Below are positions 33,650-42,001 of a stretch of DNA of 64,000 nt, piece by piece. A program made the translations under genes and the position numbers. The DNA is from Desulfurivibrionaceae bacterium (lineage in GTDB: Bacteria; Desulfobacterota; Desulfobulbia; Desulfobulbales; VMSU01). How positions within the stretch are numbered: position 1 is the first letter of the stretch; every line of letters starts with the position of its first letter. The stretch covers positions 124,001 through 188,000 of the forward strand of contig JAQYVV010000003.1 in NCBI GenBank assembly GCA_030145275.1, in the 5' to 3' direction. The notes beneath the pieces are model-generated. The model worked only from the letters and a program-made list of their open reading frames with translations, had not been told where the DNA came from and made no database searches.

Positions 33650-35632
33650 CTATAGCCTTCCCGCCGCCACACTACCCCAAAGAGCATTATTGTGGCGGGA
33701 TATCGTAGCTATCTTAATATCTTGTACGTCTTTTTTCCCCGACTTGTCAATGGCCGTCACTCTCATCAGCGGCCCTGGGTTTTTAACCGTGCTGAAAGTA
33801 GAGGGGACGATAAAGCTGACCCGGGAACCCTCTTGGTTTAAAACCCCCATTTGAATCGGAACGCCGGCAATTTGCTGCCAGGAAAAGATAAGGGATTCAC
33901 GCTCTTCATCCATCGAGGCTGTTGCATCTAGCAGTACCTGTTCCCCTGGTTTGTAAAAATCAGCTATAGGCTGTAGAACAATCTTAGGAGCTGGTTCACC
34001 AGCGTCAATAGAAAGGGTTATTTTTCTAATTTTGGAGCGCAATTTCCCCAGTTTAAAGCGGTAGCGTATCTCTTCTCTGCCACTGACGTATTTTTTAGCC
34101 TCGTATTGATGTACGTTGCCGCTCATCTTATGCAGCCTGCCCTGGAGATTGTTGGAAAGGATTTCCACCGCTACCTGTCTGGTATAGGGCAGATAGTTGG
34201 CCGTGTCCCAGACATCTTCCCAGTCGATGAAAAAGTTTTCCGTTCCGACAATATCGTAAGATAAATTTTGCGCCGAAATAAGCAGTTTTCTTGGCTTGAT
34301 TGTTTCTGCCTTTTTGGCTGCGGGAGGAGGAGTTTGAGCTATTTTTGTTTTCAGGGACTCTGTTATTTTGACCAGAGCAGGCACACTGAAATTTTGGCCG
34401 TCAGTAACCCTGAAATGAAACATATCTTCTCCAGGAAAGTCACTATTAGGAATGTATATAAGGTATGGAGCCTGTCCCTTCAGAGCACCATGTTCCGGCT
34501 CGGTCATGAGTTCAAACTGCAGTTCGTCCCCTTCTGAGTCCTGTGCGCTTAACTGGATGGCCAGTGGAGTGCTTGGCTCCAGTTGAAGCATTGAATCTGT
34601 CACCACGGGTGCATTGTTTGGAGTTGCGGGAGGCGCTTCTTCCGGCTGGGGGGCAACAGTTTCCTGCTGCTCGGCCGGAATCTCTTCAGCAACTTTAGTC
34701 GACTCATCATCACCGGAAAAGATAAAAACGGTTATGAGAAGAAGAAGGGCCAGGACGCCTCCGGCAATAGCCTGATTTTTTCTTTCCTGTAGAACCGGGG
34801 GAATCGGGATCTCAGGCATGTTGAATTTCATGGCCCACGGTTTTGCAGAAGAGCCTTCCAGGTCAGCGGTTTCTGCCGCTAACCCAGAATCTGCCGGTGC
34901 AGAGGTACTACCCTCCTTGCCTTCAAAGACGGTGGTTTCTTCCTCATCAGCGGGAATATCAGGAATGTTGAGCATGTCGTCATCAAGGTCAAATTCATCG
35001 TCCCCAAAGCCATTTCCTGAGGTGAGAAAAGAATCATCGTCAGCACCTTCTTCAATAACATCCTTAAAATCTATTTCTTCCGCCTGGAATGGATCATTTT
35101 CGTCCTCATCGCCATCCATCTCAGAAAAGAGCTTGTCAATTTCTTCCTGATCGGGAGATATGTCCGGTGTTTCTGCACCTGAAGGGGTAGAATCTTCCGC
35201 AAGAAGGGCGTCAATGTCGGACTGATTTGCCTCATCATCGCCCCCAAAGAGGCTGTCAATATCGGACTGGTCTAGTTCTCCCGCGTCAAGGTTTTCGTCA
35301 GTAGACTCAGCTTCGGGAGTATCATCTGCCTCTGCACTGTCACCAAAGAGGTTGTCAATATCAGACTGGTCGAGCTCACCCGCGTCAAGGCTCTTATCAA
35401 TCTGTGCAGCTTCGGGCGTTTCACTTGTCTCTGTAGAGCCGGAAAGGAGGCTGTCAATATCGGACTGATCCAAATCTCCTCCGTCCAACGCACCATCATC
35501 CGCACCATCATTGGCCGAGAGAGGGGGAGGGGCGCTGTCGCCTAAAAGAGAATCTATGTCAGATTGGTCAAGTTCGCTGGAATTTTCTTCATCATCAACA
35601 TCGTCCAGCCAATTGTCTTTTTCTTCTGCCAT
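33650..35632 (-). CDS. membrane protein with six FliM/FliN-like EIDALL motifs and Ig/PKD-like C-terminus
   Basis: The 660-residue acidic protein has no matching named family that I know. Its N-terminal 300 residues are disordered and contain six copies of (L/N)DQSDID(S/N)L(L/F) at about 21, 54, 88, 120, 136 and 161, like the SQAEIDALL peptide by which FliM binds CheY-P. One TM helix lies at about 288-306 (AGGVLALLLLITVFIF). The outer part has a cadherin/Ig-like domain (about 343-430, DSEGDELQFELM, FRVTDGQNF) and a PKD-like domain near 560-650. AAGGAG precedes the ATG. It is the last gene of the FlgO-like operon. A cell-envelope sensor tied to motility or to a receiver protein is an inference. 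Confidence 0.72.
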   Translation of the reverse strand: MAEEKDNWLDDVDDEENSSELDQSDIDSLLGDSAPPPLSANDGADDGALDGGDLDQSDIDSLLSGSTETSETPEAAQIDKSLDAGELDQSDIDNLFGDSAEADDTPEAESTDENLDAGELDQSDIDSLFGGDDEANQSDIDALLAEDSTPSGAETPDISPDQEEIDKLFSEMDGDEDENDPFQAEEIDFKDVIEEGADDDSFLTSGNGFGDDEFDLDDDMLNIPDIPADEEETTVFEGKEGSTSAPADSGLAAETADLEGSSAKPWAMKFNMPEIPIPPVLQERKNQAIAGGVLALLLLITVFIFSGDDESTKVAEEIPAEQQETVAPQPEEAPPATPNNAPVVTDSMLQLEPSTPLAIQLSAQDSEGDELQFELMTEPEHGALKGQAPYLIYIPNSDFPGEDMFHFRVTDGQNFSVPALVKITESLKTKIAQTPPPAAKKAETIKPRKLLISAQNLSYDIVGTENFFIDWEDVWDTANYLPYTRQVAVEILSNNLQGRLHKMSGNVHQYEAKKYVSGREEIRYRFKLGKLRSKIRKITLSIDAGEPAPKIVLQPIADFYKPGEQVLLDATASMDEERESLIFSWQQIAGVPIQMGVLNQEGSRVSFIVPSTFSTVKNPGPLMRVTAIDKSGKKDVQDIKIATISRHNNALWGSVAAGRL

Positions 35633-35642
35633 TAGTCACTCC

Positions 35643-36164
35643 TTAGAGATAGGTATGCAGTGCCCGATAAATAGGCTCTGACATTTCAACAGTAGTTGTA
35701 TAGGACATTCTTTCGCCATGGACATTTGCAGCACTTATGTGGATGCGGAGAAAACCGTCTACTTCTTGGAGGGCTCCTCTCAATTTTTGCTGGTGTTCTT
35801 TCGCTGGTCCGGCAGGGGTGTTTTCTGCGTTGACGACGGTATCGTTGTTTACCATGGCCATCATTTGATCGGCAAGAGAGATGCCTAGGGAGGAAATTTT
35901 GTTTTCCTGGAATTGCCCAAAGGTAATGAACGGTTGAATTTCAATCACAGATGGGCCGTAAAATCCTTGCAGTTTGTAGATGGCATCATCGCAGATCAGG
36001 GTTATGAGTTCAGCCAATCCCGCGTAACTCTGGTAGGAGGTGAGATTTTGATTTGATGGATTTTGTGGGCTTTCCTGGGCCGCAGAATTTTGCGAAAACA
36101 ATGCGAAACTCAGGATGCAGCATAAATAAAAGGTGAGCCTGGACGGCCGCGATAAAATTTTCAT
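35643..36164 (-). CDS. exported protein of a FlgO-like operon, hypothetical
   Basis: The 173-residue protein has a signal peptide (RLTFYLCCILSFALFSQNSAAQ). The mature part has one long helical stretch (YAGLAELITLICDDAIYKLQG) and a strand-rich end (GFLRIHISAANVHGERMSYTTTVEMS). I chose the ATG at 36164, which has GGAGG 11 bases upstream; a TTG further upstream would place the start inside that RBS. It is not recognised on its own but lies between FlgO-like genes and the FliM-motif membrane protein with gaps of 24 and 10 bases. Confidence 0.6.
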   Translation of the reverse strand: MKILSRPSRLTFYLCCILSFALFSQNSAAQESPQNPSNQNLTSYQSYAGLAELITLICDDAIYKLQGFYGPSVIEIQPFITFGQFQENKISSLGISLADQMMAMVNNDTVVNAENTPAGPAKEHQQKLRGALQEVDGFLRIHISAANVHGERMSYTTTVEMSEPIYRALHTYL

Positions 36165-36188
36165 ATTTGAAATATCCTCCAACTAATT

Positions 36189-37013
36189 TTAATGTCCAAT
36201 TCCTTTGACTGCAATGGTGAAAGGCTGTTGGTCGGTGGAATAAAATAGGCTTAAGAGTTCACGATTCAATGGCAGATTGTAGCGCCATGATGTTTTAACC
36301 AGGCCAGTTTTCAGAGAAATTAGTCTCCCCTGGAGAATGAGAGTTTTTCTGGTATTTGTAAAAGTGGAGACAACCACATAATCTAGAGTTGGGGTATTGT
36401 TGGCGATCTCGCCAATATTGCGGGACAGCAAGAATTCACCGGTTTGGGGCAGGATGTTGATGTCACTTCCCATGCGCAGTTCCGTCACTTGAATGCCACG
36501 GTCTGCAAGATCGGTCAGGTAGTATTCCGCAATGATGCGGCCGAACTCACTTTCTCTTTTCAGGTCTGAGAGAGGAACTGCTGCCACTACGGCAACTTTG
36601 GCGCCCAGGTTATTGTGGCCCTCTTCCTTCAGTTCATAATATATTTTACCAGCCACTTCCTGTGATAATTCTGCGAGCATGCTTTCCGTACCCAGCGTAG
36701 AGGAATCTGGCATATACTGAAATATTTTATGCCTTGTGTTATAGGCGTTCCCTTTGTTTAGCGCCTGTTCGTATCCAAACCTGGCATGGGGCTCGCCCCC
36801 TTTTTCCCTTTTGCTGACAGCAGCTGAGCTTGGAGAGTTTATTTCCGCCAAAATGCTCAGCACATCAACTTCTTGTCCCTTTTCCTCGGCCTGCATGCCC
36901 ACCTCAGCTGGGCCGGTCATTTCCGCAAAAGAAGAGAGCGGAAGTCCAAGCACTAGAAGAGCTGCAAGGGCTAAAAAGAGGGGATGTGCGGGTTTGGATA
37001 ATTGTATTTTCAT
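36189..37013 (-). CDS. FlgO-family exported protein
   Basis: The 274-residue protein has a signal peptide (LFLALAALLVLGLPLSSFA). From about 100 it resembles the FlgO domain: MLAELSQEVAGKIYYELK, VAVVAAVPLSDLKRESEFGRIIAEYYLTDL, RGIQVTELRM, FLLSRNIGEI and a segment on display of a total-activity type (VVSTFTNTRKTLILQGRLIS). FlgO of Vibrio is an outer-membrane protein needed for stable flagella. No lipobox is seen, so it may be periplasmic or secreted. The start at 37013 has GGAG 7 bases upstream. Flagellar genes are not in the window, so a flagellar role is not proven. Confidence 0.7.
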   Translation of the reverse strand: MKIQLSKPAHPLFLALAALLVLGLPLSSFAEMTGPAEVGMQAEEKGQEVDVLSILAEINSPSSAAVSKREKGGEPHARFGYEQALNKGNAYNTRHKIFQYMPDSSTLGTESMLAELSQEVAGKIYYELKEEGHNNLGAKVAVVAAVPLSDLKRESEFGRIIAEYYLTDLADRGIQVTELRMGSDINILPQTGEFLLSRNIGEIANNTPTLDYVVVSTFTNTRKTLILQGRLISLKTGLVKTSWRYNLPLNRELLSLFYSTDQQPFTIAVKGIGH

Positions 37014-37045
37014 TTGTATCTCCATGGAAACAAGGTGTAATCTTA

Positions 37046-37735
37046 TTATAGCTCAAGTTTCTTCATATATACATAGGCATCTTTTTTTGCGTAAGCGGAA
37101 GCAGAGTCGGACAGGAGTGTGTTTGTTAGGTCATTTTTTTTAAAAAGGACGGTGGCACTGGACAGCATAGCTGAAGTTGTATTGTCTAAAATTTTGGCGT
37201 TTACCATGATATGCTCCCCTGCTACCGTATATGTGCCCGTAAGCATTGTCCTGGCCTGGGCGGCTGAGCCGATCTCGTCAAGGTCCCTGGAAAGGCCGTA
37301 CTCACCCCTTTTCTCCATGACCATGATGGAGTTACTTTTACGCACCTCAATAACGGGAAAACCCTGCTGTTGAAACTCGCCCATTAACTGTTCGGACAGG
37401 TATCTGCCAAAGGAAGATGTTCTGGTTAACTTTTTGAGATCAGCAAACACCGTAAAGGCAATTCCATCCGCAAGCATACCGACTTGTGGGTCAGAGTCAT
37501 CCAGATTGGCGAAAAGCTGAGCGGCGATTTGTTTTATAGCAAGCTGGAATGTTTCCGTCTGGTTTGTTGGTATTTCTTGCAGAACGGGCTTGGTTAGTTC
37601 GATAACTTTTGGAGCTTGATTCACAGAGGGAGAAAAAATTGAAGAAAGCCAGGAAGCTTGTGCCTCGGTGACAAAAGAAACAACAAGAAAAGAGAGAACC
37701 ATGAGGAGAATAAAAAGTGGATTTTTGCTCCTCAT
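37046..37735 (-). CDS. FlgO-family exported protein, second paralogue
   Basis: The 229-residue protein has a signal peptide (FILLMVLSFLVVSFVTEAQA) and a FlgO-like core: AIKQIAAQLFANLDD, VFADLKKLTRTSSFGRYLSEQLMGEF, QGFPVIEVRKSNS, YGLSRDLDEIGSAAQARTMLTGTYTVAGEHIMVNAKILD. It is more like canonical FlgO than its neighbour at 36189, and is separated from it by 32 bases. The start at 37735 gives the best signal peptide; a longer frame to 37834 has AAGGTG upstream and cannot be excluded. It is the first gene of the four-gene operon. Confidence 0.72.
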   Translation of the reverse strand: MRSKNPLFILLMVLSFLVVSFVTEAQASWLSSIFSPSVNQAPKVIELTKPVLQEIPTNQTETFQLAIKQIAAQLFANLDDSDPQVGMLADGIAFTVFADLKKLTRTSSFGRYLSEQLMGEFQQQGFPVIEVRKSNSIMVMEKRGEYGLSRDLDEIGSAAQARTMLTGTYTVAGEHIMVNAKILDNTTSAMLSSATVLFKKNDLTNTLLSDSASAYAKKDAYVYMKKLEL

Positions 37736-37861
37736 ATTAGTTTGCTCAGAAGGTATTGTTCGGAGTTTTGTTCGGGTATAAGCAAAAGAATTGGTTGTAG
37801 TTTCGGGCGAATAGGATATTATCTCGAACTTCATAAAGTTTCACCTTTGTTGCGTTCATTT

Positions 37862-37912
37862 TAGTGCCTTAGAGGTTGTTTTAGCAAAAAACCAACTTAG
37901 TAAAGGCACTTA
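37862..37912 (+). repeat. short family A repeat (51 bp)
   Basis: TAGTGCCTTAGAGG at the left pairs with TAGTAAAGGCACTTA at the right, with the interior reduced to a small hairpin (GGTTGTTTTAGC, AAAAACCAAC). It lies upstream of the FlgO-like operon; the promoter of that operon must lie in or around it. Confidence 0.7.
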
Positions 37913-38079
37913 TACCCCTTATGGGGGTTAGTTATTGACCATTTTTGGTGAGCAAATAGTGGTGGTAATTTCCTGCATCTACCTCTTAAAGGAACAGAAT
38001 AGACGCAAACAGTGCTTTTTTGTACCATCGGTTCCTTTAAAATAATTCTTTAAATTATCTTTTTTATTTTTTTATTATT

Positions 38080-38586
38080 ATGGATAAAATTGCATTGTTG
38101 GCCGATGAGGAGCTCATAATTCGTGATGGCGGAGAAATGCCTGAAGTAACTTTTCACAGCTGCTTATTTTATTTAACTAAAGACGCTGAAGGACCACAAA
38201 TTAGACTTGACGAAGAGGACCTCCTGCAATTAAAAGAGGCAGTGCTGCAGGGATATCACCGAATTATCCTCAGGGACCTTTTGCCGGAAAACCGAGACCA
38301 GGGGTTTTATAGGGGCCTGGAAAGGTGCCGGCTTAACTGGCAAAGATTGGCTCGATTTTGTGAGTGTGAACAGTTGGAGATAGAAGGTCTGCGTGGGCAA
38401 ATTATTGTTGCCTTAAAAAATTTTATGCTCCTGGAAGTGGCTGAAATCAGGGCAGGTATACGCTGTTCTTCTGTTAACTGCTCGGCCCAGGCACTCTCTT
38501 CATGGCTCGATAATTTGGGCCTTGAGTCGGAGGAGCTACCGACAGGCTGGCAAAATATTTGCTGTAAATCTCCAGCTGCACCCTAG
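38080..38586 (+). CDS. hypothetical cytoplasmic protein (168 aa)
   Basis: This acidic protein is not recognised. It has no signal peptide or TM segment. Seven or more cysteines cluster in the last half (FCECEQ, IRCSSVNCSAQ, NICCKS), which may indicate metal binding, and the middle is helical and charged (LQLKEAVLQGYHRIILRDLLPENRDQGFYRGLERCRL). Upstream lies the FlgO-like operon in divergent orientation (344-base gap with a small family-A repeat); downstream an inverted repeat and then rdgB. A start at 38080 has no strong RBS. Confidence 0.5.
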   Translation: MDKIALLADEELIIRDGGEMPEVTFHSCLFYLTKDAEGPQIRLDEEDLLQLKEAVLQGYHRIILRDLLPENRDQGFYRGLERCRLNWQRLARFCECEQLEIEGLRGQIIVALKNFMLLEVAEIRAGIRCSSVNCSAQALSSWLDNLGLESEELPTGWQNICCKSPAAP

Positions 38587-38592
38587 CTGCAG

Positions 38593-38668
38593 GCAAACGC
38601 GTCATCCAGTATACAGACGTATCGAAGTCTTACTTTGTGTGCTTATCTACTGGATGACACGTTTACGC
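38593..38668. repeat. inverted repeat after the 168-aa gene
   Basis: GCAAACGCGTCATCCAGTA and TACTGGATGACACGTTTACG pair with two mismatches. The loop holds ATCGAAGTCTTACTTTGTG and GCTTATCT, close to the short nested motif of other families. It may serve as a terminator or be an element. Confidence 0.65.
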
Positions 38669-38879
38669 ACATCTAGGGCACATTCTGAAAATTTACAGTA
38701 TGGGGTTTAGGCCTATTACTGGATCGGAATAAACAACACCTAAGCCGTCATCCCTGAGGTAAGCGCAGACCCTATGTCTTTATCAGGGATCCATGTTATT
38801 GTTAAAATAGTGGCCGGGCCGCCGGTTAGTTCGCTGAATAGTTACGAAAATTATAATAATTATTGCTGGAGATATAAAC

Positions 38880-39566
38880 ATGAGTGGACATATTATTGTT
38901 CTTGCGACCCGTAATGAAGGAAAGGTACTCGAATTTCGAGAGATGCTGAAAGATTTTCCAATTGAACTCCGTGGGTTAAATGATTTCGGGCCTATTCCTG
39001 AAGTAGTGGAGGATGGGGAAACATTTGATGATAATGCCTATAAAAAGGCATCTTTTACCGCGAAGGTTTTGGGACTGCCGGCCATATCGGATGATTCAGG
39101 GCTTGTTGTTGAGGCCTTAGGTGGGGCGCCGGGGGTTAGGTCGGCCCGATATGCAGGGGAAGATGCTGATGATAAGGCCAATATTGTCAAATTGTTAGAA
39201 GAGATGCAAGGGGTAGAGGATCGGAAGGCTGCTTTTGAGTGTGTTGTTTCGATTGCAGTGCCGAGTGGTGCTGCATTGACCTATGAGGCTCGTTGTGAAG
39301 GTGAAATAGCACAGGAACCGGATGGGGATGAAGGGTTTGGTTATGATCCTGTCTTTTTCTGTCCTCAGTATGACAAGACTTTTGCGCGTTGCAACATGGA
39401 AGAGAAGAACAAGGTGAGCCATAGGGGCAAGGCCCTGGCGGATGTTGTGGCTGAATTTGATAAGATATTGAAATGGCTCAATTCAAGGCTTGCAGAAGCT
39501 AAGCCCCCCAAACCGGATCATAGTCAATTTGAGCATAATGACTGGTCGGAAGAGAAAATGGTATAG
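38880..39566 (+). CDS. rdgB: XTP/dITP diphosphatase (RdgB/HAM1 family)
   Basis: The 228-residue protein has the HAM1 signature: VLATRNEGKVLEFREML, DGETFDDNAYKKASF, ISDDSGLVVEALGGAPGV, GFGYDPVFF and NKVSHRGKALA. It removes non-canonical purine nucleotides by hydrolysing them to monophosphates. An RBS, GGAG, precedes the ATG. Compared with E. coli RdgB (about 197 residues) it has a C-terminal tail of some 25 residues (LNSRLAEAKPPKPDHSQF...), and its stop TAG is the first codon of a family-A repeat. Confidence 0.95.
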   Translation: MSGHIIVLATRNEGKVLEFREMLKDFPIELRGLNDFGPIPEVVEDGETFDDNAYKKASFTAKVLGLPAISDDSGLVVEALGGAPGVRSARYAGEDADDKANIVKLLEEMQGVEDRKAAFECVVSIAVPSGAALTYEARCEGEIAQEPDGDEGFGYDPVFFCPQYDKTFARCNMEEKNKVSHRGKALADVVAEFDKILKWLNSRLAEAKPPKPDHSQFEHNDWSEEKMV

Positions 39567-39729
39567 TGCCTTAGTACCTTAGGAATCATTTCGAAGTCTG
39601 CGCTTATCTCGTGTTTTTTATACCCCTCAGGGGGGTACTGAACTGAGTGGCAAGAAATGAAAACAGTAGATTCCTTTAAGCATGTTGCATCTACTGTTAA
39701 GGTACTTATTTCCGGTTTATCCGGATTAG
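39564..39729 (+). repeat. family A repeat, copy 4
   Basis: TAGTGCCTTAGTACC to TTATCCGGATTAG. The interior has the short nested motif (TCGAAGTCTGCGCTTATC) and a hairpin-forming run ACCCCTCAGGGGGGT. The first TAG ends rdgB. Confidence 0.85.
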
Positions 39730-39768
39730 GGGATTAATTCCGTCAAGCACTTACCCTAAAAGTGCGGC

Positions 39769-40131
39769 TTAGTCGTTGAACCCGACCCGCTCAATAAGCC
39801 CAAAGATTATATCAGCTGTGTCTTTATCAAGGTCGTAAGCCTTCAGTCCCACTGCGAAAAAATCGGGATTGACATCCTTGCGGCTCCACATTGAGGTGGC
39901 TTTGATCATCAAGACTTTTTCTTGGAAAAATTCCTCTGGCAGCATCATTCTGAGCCGAAAGTCTTTGCCGGTGGGGATCTCTTTTTTTGAGGTTAGTTTC
40001 ATTCCCTCAAAGGTGATGTCTACCAGATGGCCCAAAAGTTCTCCCGTTTCATCGTCGTAAACTTCCAGATAGTAGATTAGATGTCTTCTTTTGTAGGCCC
40101 GTACATCACTTCCGGCTGTACTTTCTTCCAT
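39769..40131 (-). CDS. PilZ-domain protein
   Basis: The 120-residue protein is almost a single PilZ domain: YKRRHLIYYLEVYDDETGELLGHLVDITFEGMKL, with the N-terminal RxxxR-type arginines (RAYKRRH) and the DxSxxG-like segment DITFEGM where the Ser is replaced by Phe. The change could lower c-di-GMP affinity. GGGAG precedes the ATG. It stands alone upstream of cmk (same strand), likely as a c-di-GMP effector. Confidence 0.85.
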   Translation of the reverse strand: MEESTAGSDVRAYKRRHLIYYLEVYDDETGELLGHLVDITFEGMKLTSKKEIPTGKDFRLRMMLPEEFFQEKVLMIKATSMWSRKDVNPDFFAVGLKAYDLDKDTADIIFGLIERVGFND

Positions 40132-40201
40132 GTTTTTCTCCCTGTTGCCTGAATAGTTCCTTGTGCTTCAAGTGAAAAAATTTGTAAATATTCTGTTCTT
40201 T

Positions 40202-40888
40202 TCATCTATTATGCTGAATTGTTTTAATTTTTTCAGCAATAAAATGAATCACTTCATTAATAGTCATATTTGAGCTGTCGACTATGGTCGCGTCTTGGGC
40301 TGGCATCAGAGGGGCAAGGGCTCTGGAGCTGTCGTCATGGTCGCGTTGTTTGATTTGGGACAGAATATCTTCATAATCAGCGGCCATGCCTTTTTCGCGG
40401 AGTTGTTCGGTTCTGCGTCGGGCCCTCTCTTCCGGGGTTGCATCCAGGTAAAATTTAAATTTGGCCTGGGGAAAGACCACGGTTCCCATATCACGCCCCT
40501 CTGCAACTACGGAGCCTTTTTGAGCCATTTGCTGTTGGAGTTCTGTTAGTTTTTTCCTGACAATTGGCCTGGCTGAAACTTTAGATGCCATCATGCCCAT
40601 TTCTGCAGACCTGATTTCCAAAGAGATGTCTTTTTGGTCCAGAATGACCTTGGAATCTTCATCTCCCGGCAGAATTTGAAGGTCAAGATTGTCAAGCAGT
40701 AGAGCCAGTTCTTCGTCACTATCAGGGGCTGTCTTGGTGAGGGACGCTTTGAGGCCCACGGCCCGGTACATGGCTCCTGTGTCAAGGTAGGCATACTCAA
40801 AGTGGCCTGCCAAAGCCCTGCTTATCGTACTTTTCCCTGAACCGGCCGGGCCGTCAATTGTTATGATATTACTGCTTGTGTCTGCCAT
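40202..40888 (-). CDS. cmk: cytidylate kinase
   Basis: The 228-residue protein has the Walker A GPAGSGKSTISRALA, the CMP-binding DTGAMYRAV, AEGRDMGTVVFP and the LID segment DATPEERARRRTEQLREKG. It phosphorylates CMP and dCMP in the cytoplasm. It follows hisC with only 3 bases between, so it belongs to the gatA-hisC-cmk transcript. In many genomes aroA and rpsA join this cluster; they are not seen here. Confidence 0.96.
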   Translation of the reverse strand: MADTSSNIITIDGPAGSGKSTISRALAGHFEYAYLDTGAMYRAVGLKASLTKTAPDSDEELALLLDNLDLQILPGDEDSKVILDQKDISLEIRSAEMGMMASKVSARPIVRKKLTELQQQMAQKGSVVAEGRDMGTVVFPQAKFKFYLDATPEERARRRTEQLREKGMAADYEDILSQIKQRDHDDSSRALAPLMPAQDATIVDSSNMTINEVIHFIAEKIKTIQHNR

Positions 40889-40891
40889 TTT

Positions 40892-41977
40892 TTAGAGACA
40901 CTCCTTGACTGCCTGGACGAGTCGTTTGTTTTCTTCTGGAAGGCCGACGGTAATCCTGATGAAATTTGGATAGCCATAAGAGCTCATCGGCCTGATTATC
41001 ACACCTTTGCGGAGCATCTTCTCGTAAAAGGGCTTGCACTCTTTTTGCAGGTCTACCAGGAAAAAATTGGTCTGGGTCGGGTAGCACCTAAGTCCTAGTT
41101 TGGTCAGTTGTTCGGTTATCCAAGTGATACCCTTAGTGGTCATTTCCAGGGTCTTGTTGTAGTGCTCTGTGTCATCTAGGGCGGCAATTGCCCCGACCTG
41201 GGCTAATTGATTGACGTTAAAAGGGGCTCGGACTCTGTGAATGTAGTCTGCGATTTCAGCAGGCATTATTCCATAACCGACTCTAAGCCCCGCAATGCCG
41301 TAGGCCTTAGAAAAGGTGCGCAAGGCCACCACTGGTGTGTTGGAGCTAAGATATTCCCGGGCATCCAGTCTTTTCTTCGGGTCGACAAAATCGACGTAGG
41401 CTTCATCTAAGACAACTACCACATGATCCGGAACCTTTGCCAGAAAAGACGCAAAGGTGCTTTTTGAAAATATGCTGCCCGTGGGATTGTTAGGATTGTC
41501 GAGAAAAATAAGTCTGGTTCTGGCACAAATTGTTGCGGCAATGGTGTCCAGATCATGGTGCATATCTTTGAGAGGAACGACCCTGTTGATGCCATTTAGT
41601 GCCTGCACAACTTTTGGGTAGACGAGAAAGGAGGGATAACTTGTAATTACTTCATCACCTGGCTGCAGGAAAGCGGCGCCCAACAGGGCGATTATCTCAT
41701 CGGAACCGTTGCCGAAAACAATTTGCTCAGTGGATATGTTTAGCTCTTCTGCGAGACGGTTTGCCAGATAGTAACAGGAGCCGTCCGGATAGCGGTGCAG
41801 GTTGGTAAGGGCCTTTGAAATGGCAGCCATGGCCTTTGGAGATGGTCCCAGGGAGTTTTCGTTGGAGGCCATTTTGATCGAGCCAGTGACACCATATTCT
41901 CTTTCCAACTCTTCTAGTGGCTTCCCAGGTGGGTAGGGCACGAGGGTTTTTATGTTTTCTGGAACGTGTAATTTCAT
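40892..41977 (-). CDS. hisC: histidinol-phosphate aminotransferase
   Basis: The 361-residue PLP enzyme matches HisC: KMASNENSLGPSPKAM, FGNGSDEIIALLG, LDNPNNPTGS, VVVLDEAYVDFVD and the PLP Lys in TFSKAYGIAGLRVGYG. It converts imidazole-acetol phosphate to histidinol phosphate; related enzymes also accept aromatic amino acids. It lies between gatA (24 bases upstream) and cmk (3 bases downstream). Confidence 0.94.
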   Translation of the reverse strand: MKLHVPENIKTLVPYPPGKPLEELEREYGVTGSIKMASNENSLGPSPKAMAAISKALTNLHRYPDGSCYYLANRLAEELNISTEQIVFGNGSDEIIALLGAAFLQPGDEVITSYPSFLVYPKVVQALNGINRVVPLKDMHHDLDTIAATICARTRLIFLDNPNNPTGSIFSKSTFASFLAKVPDHVVVVLDEAYVDFVDPKKRLDAREYLSSNTPVVALRTFSKAYGIAGLRVGYGIMPAEIADYIHRVRAPFNVNQLAQVGAIAALDDTEHYNKTLEMTTKGITWITEQLTKLGLRCYPTQTNFFLVDLQKECKPFYEKMLRKGVIIRPMSSYGYPNFIRITVGLPEENKRLVQAVKECL

Positions 41978-42001
41978 GTTTTAAAAGTTCTCTAAAATAT
42001 T

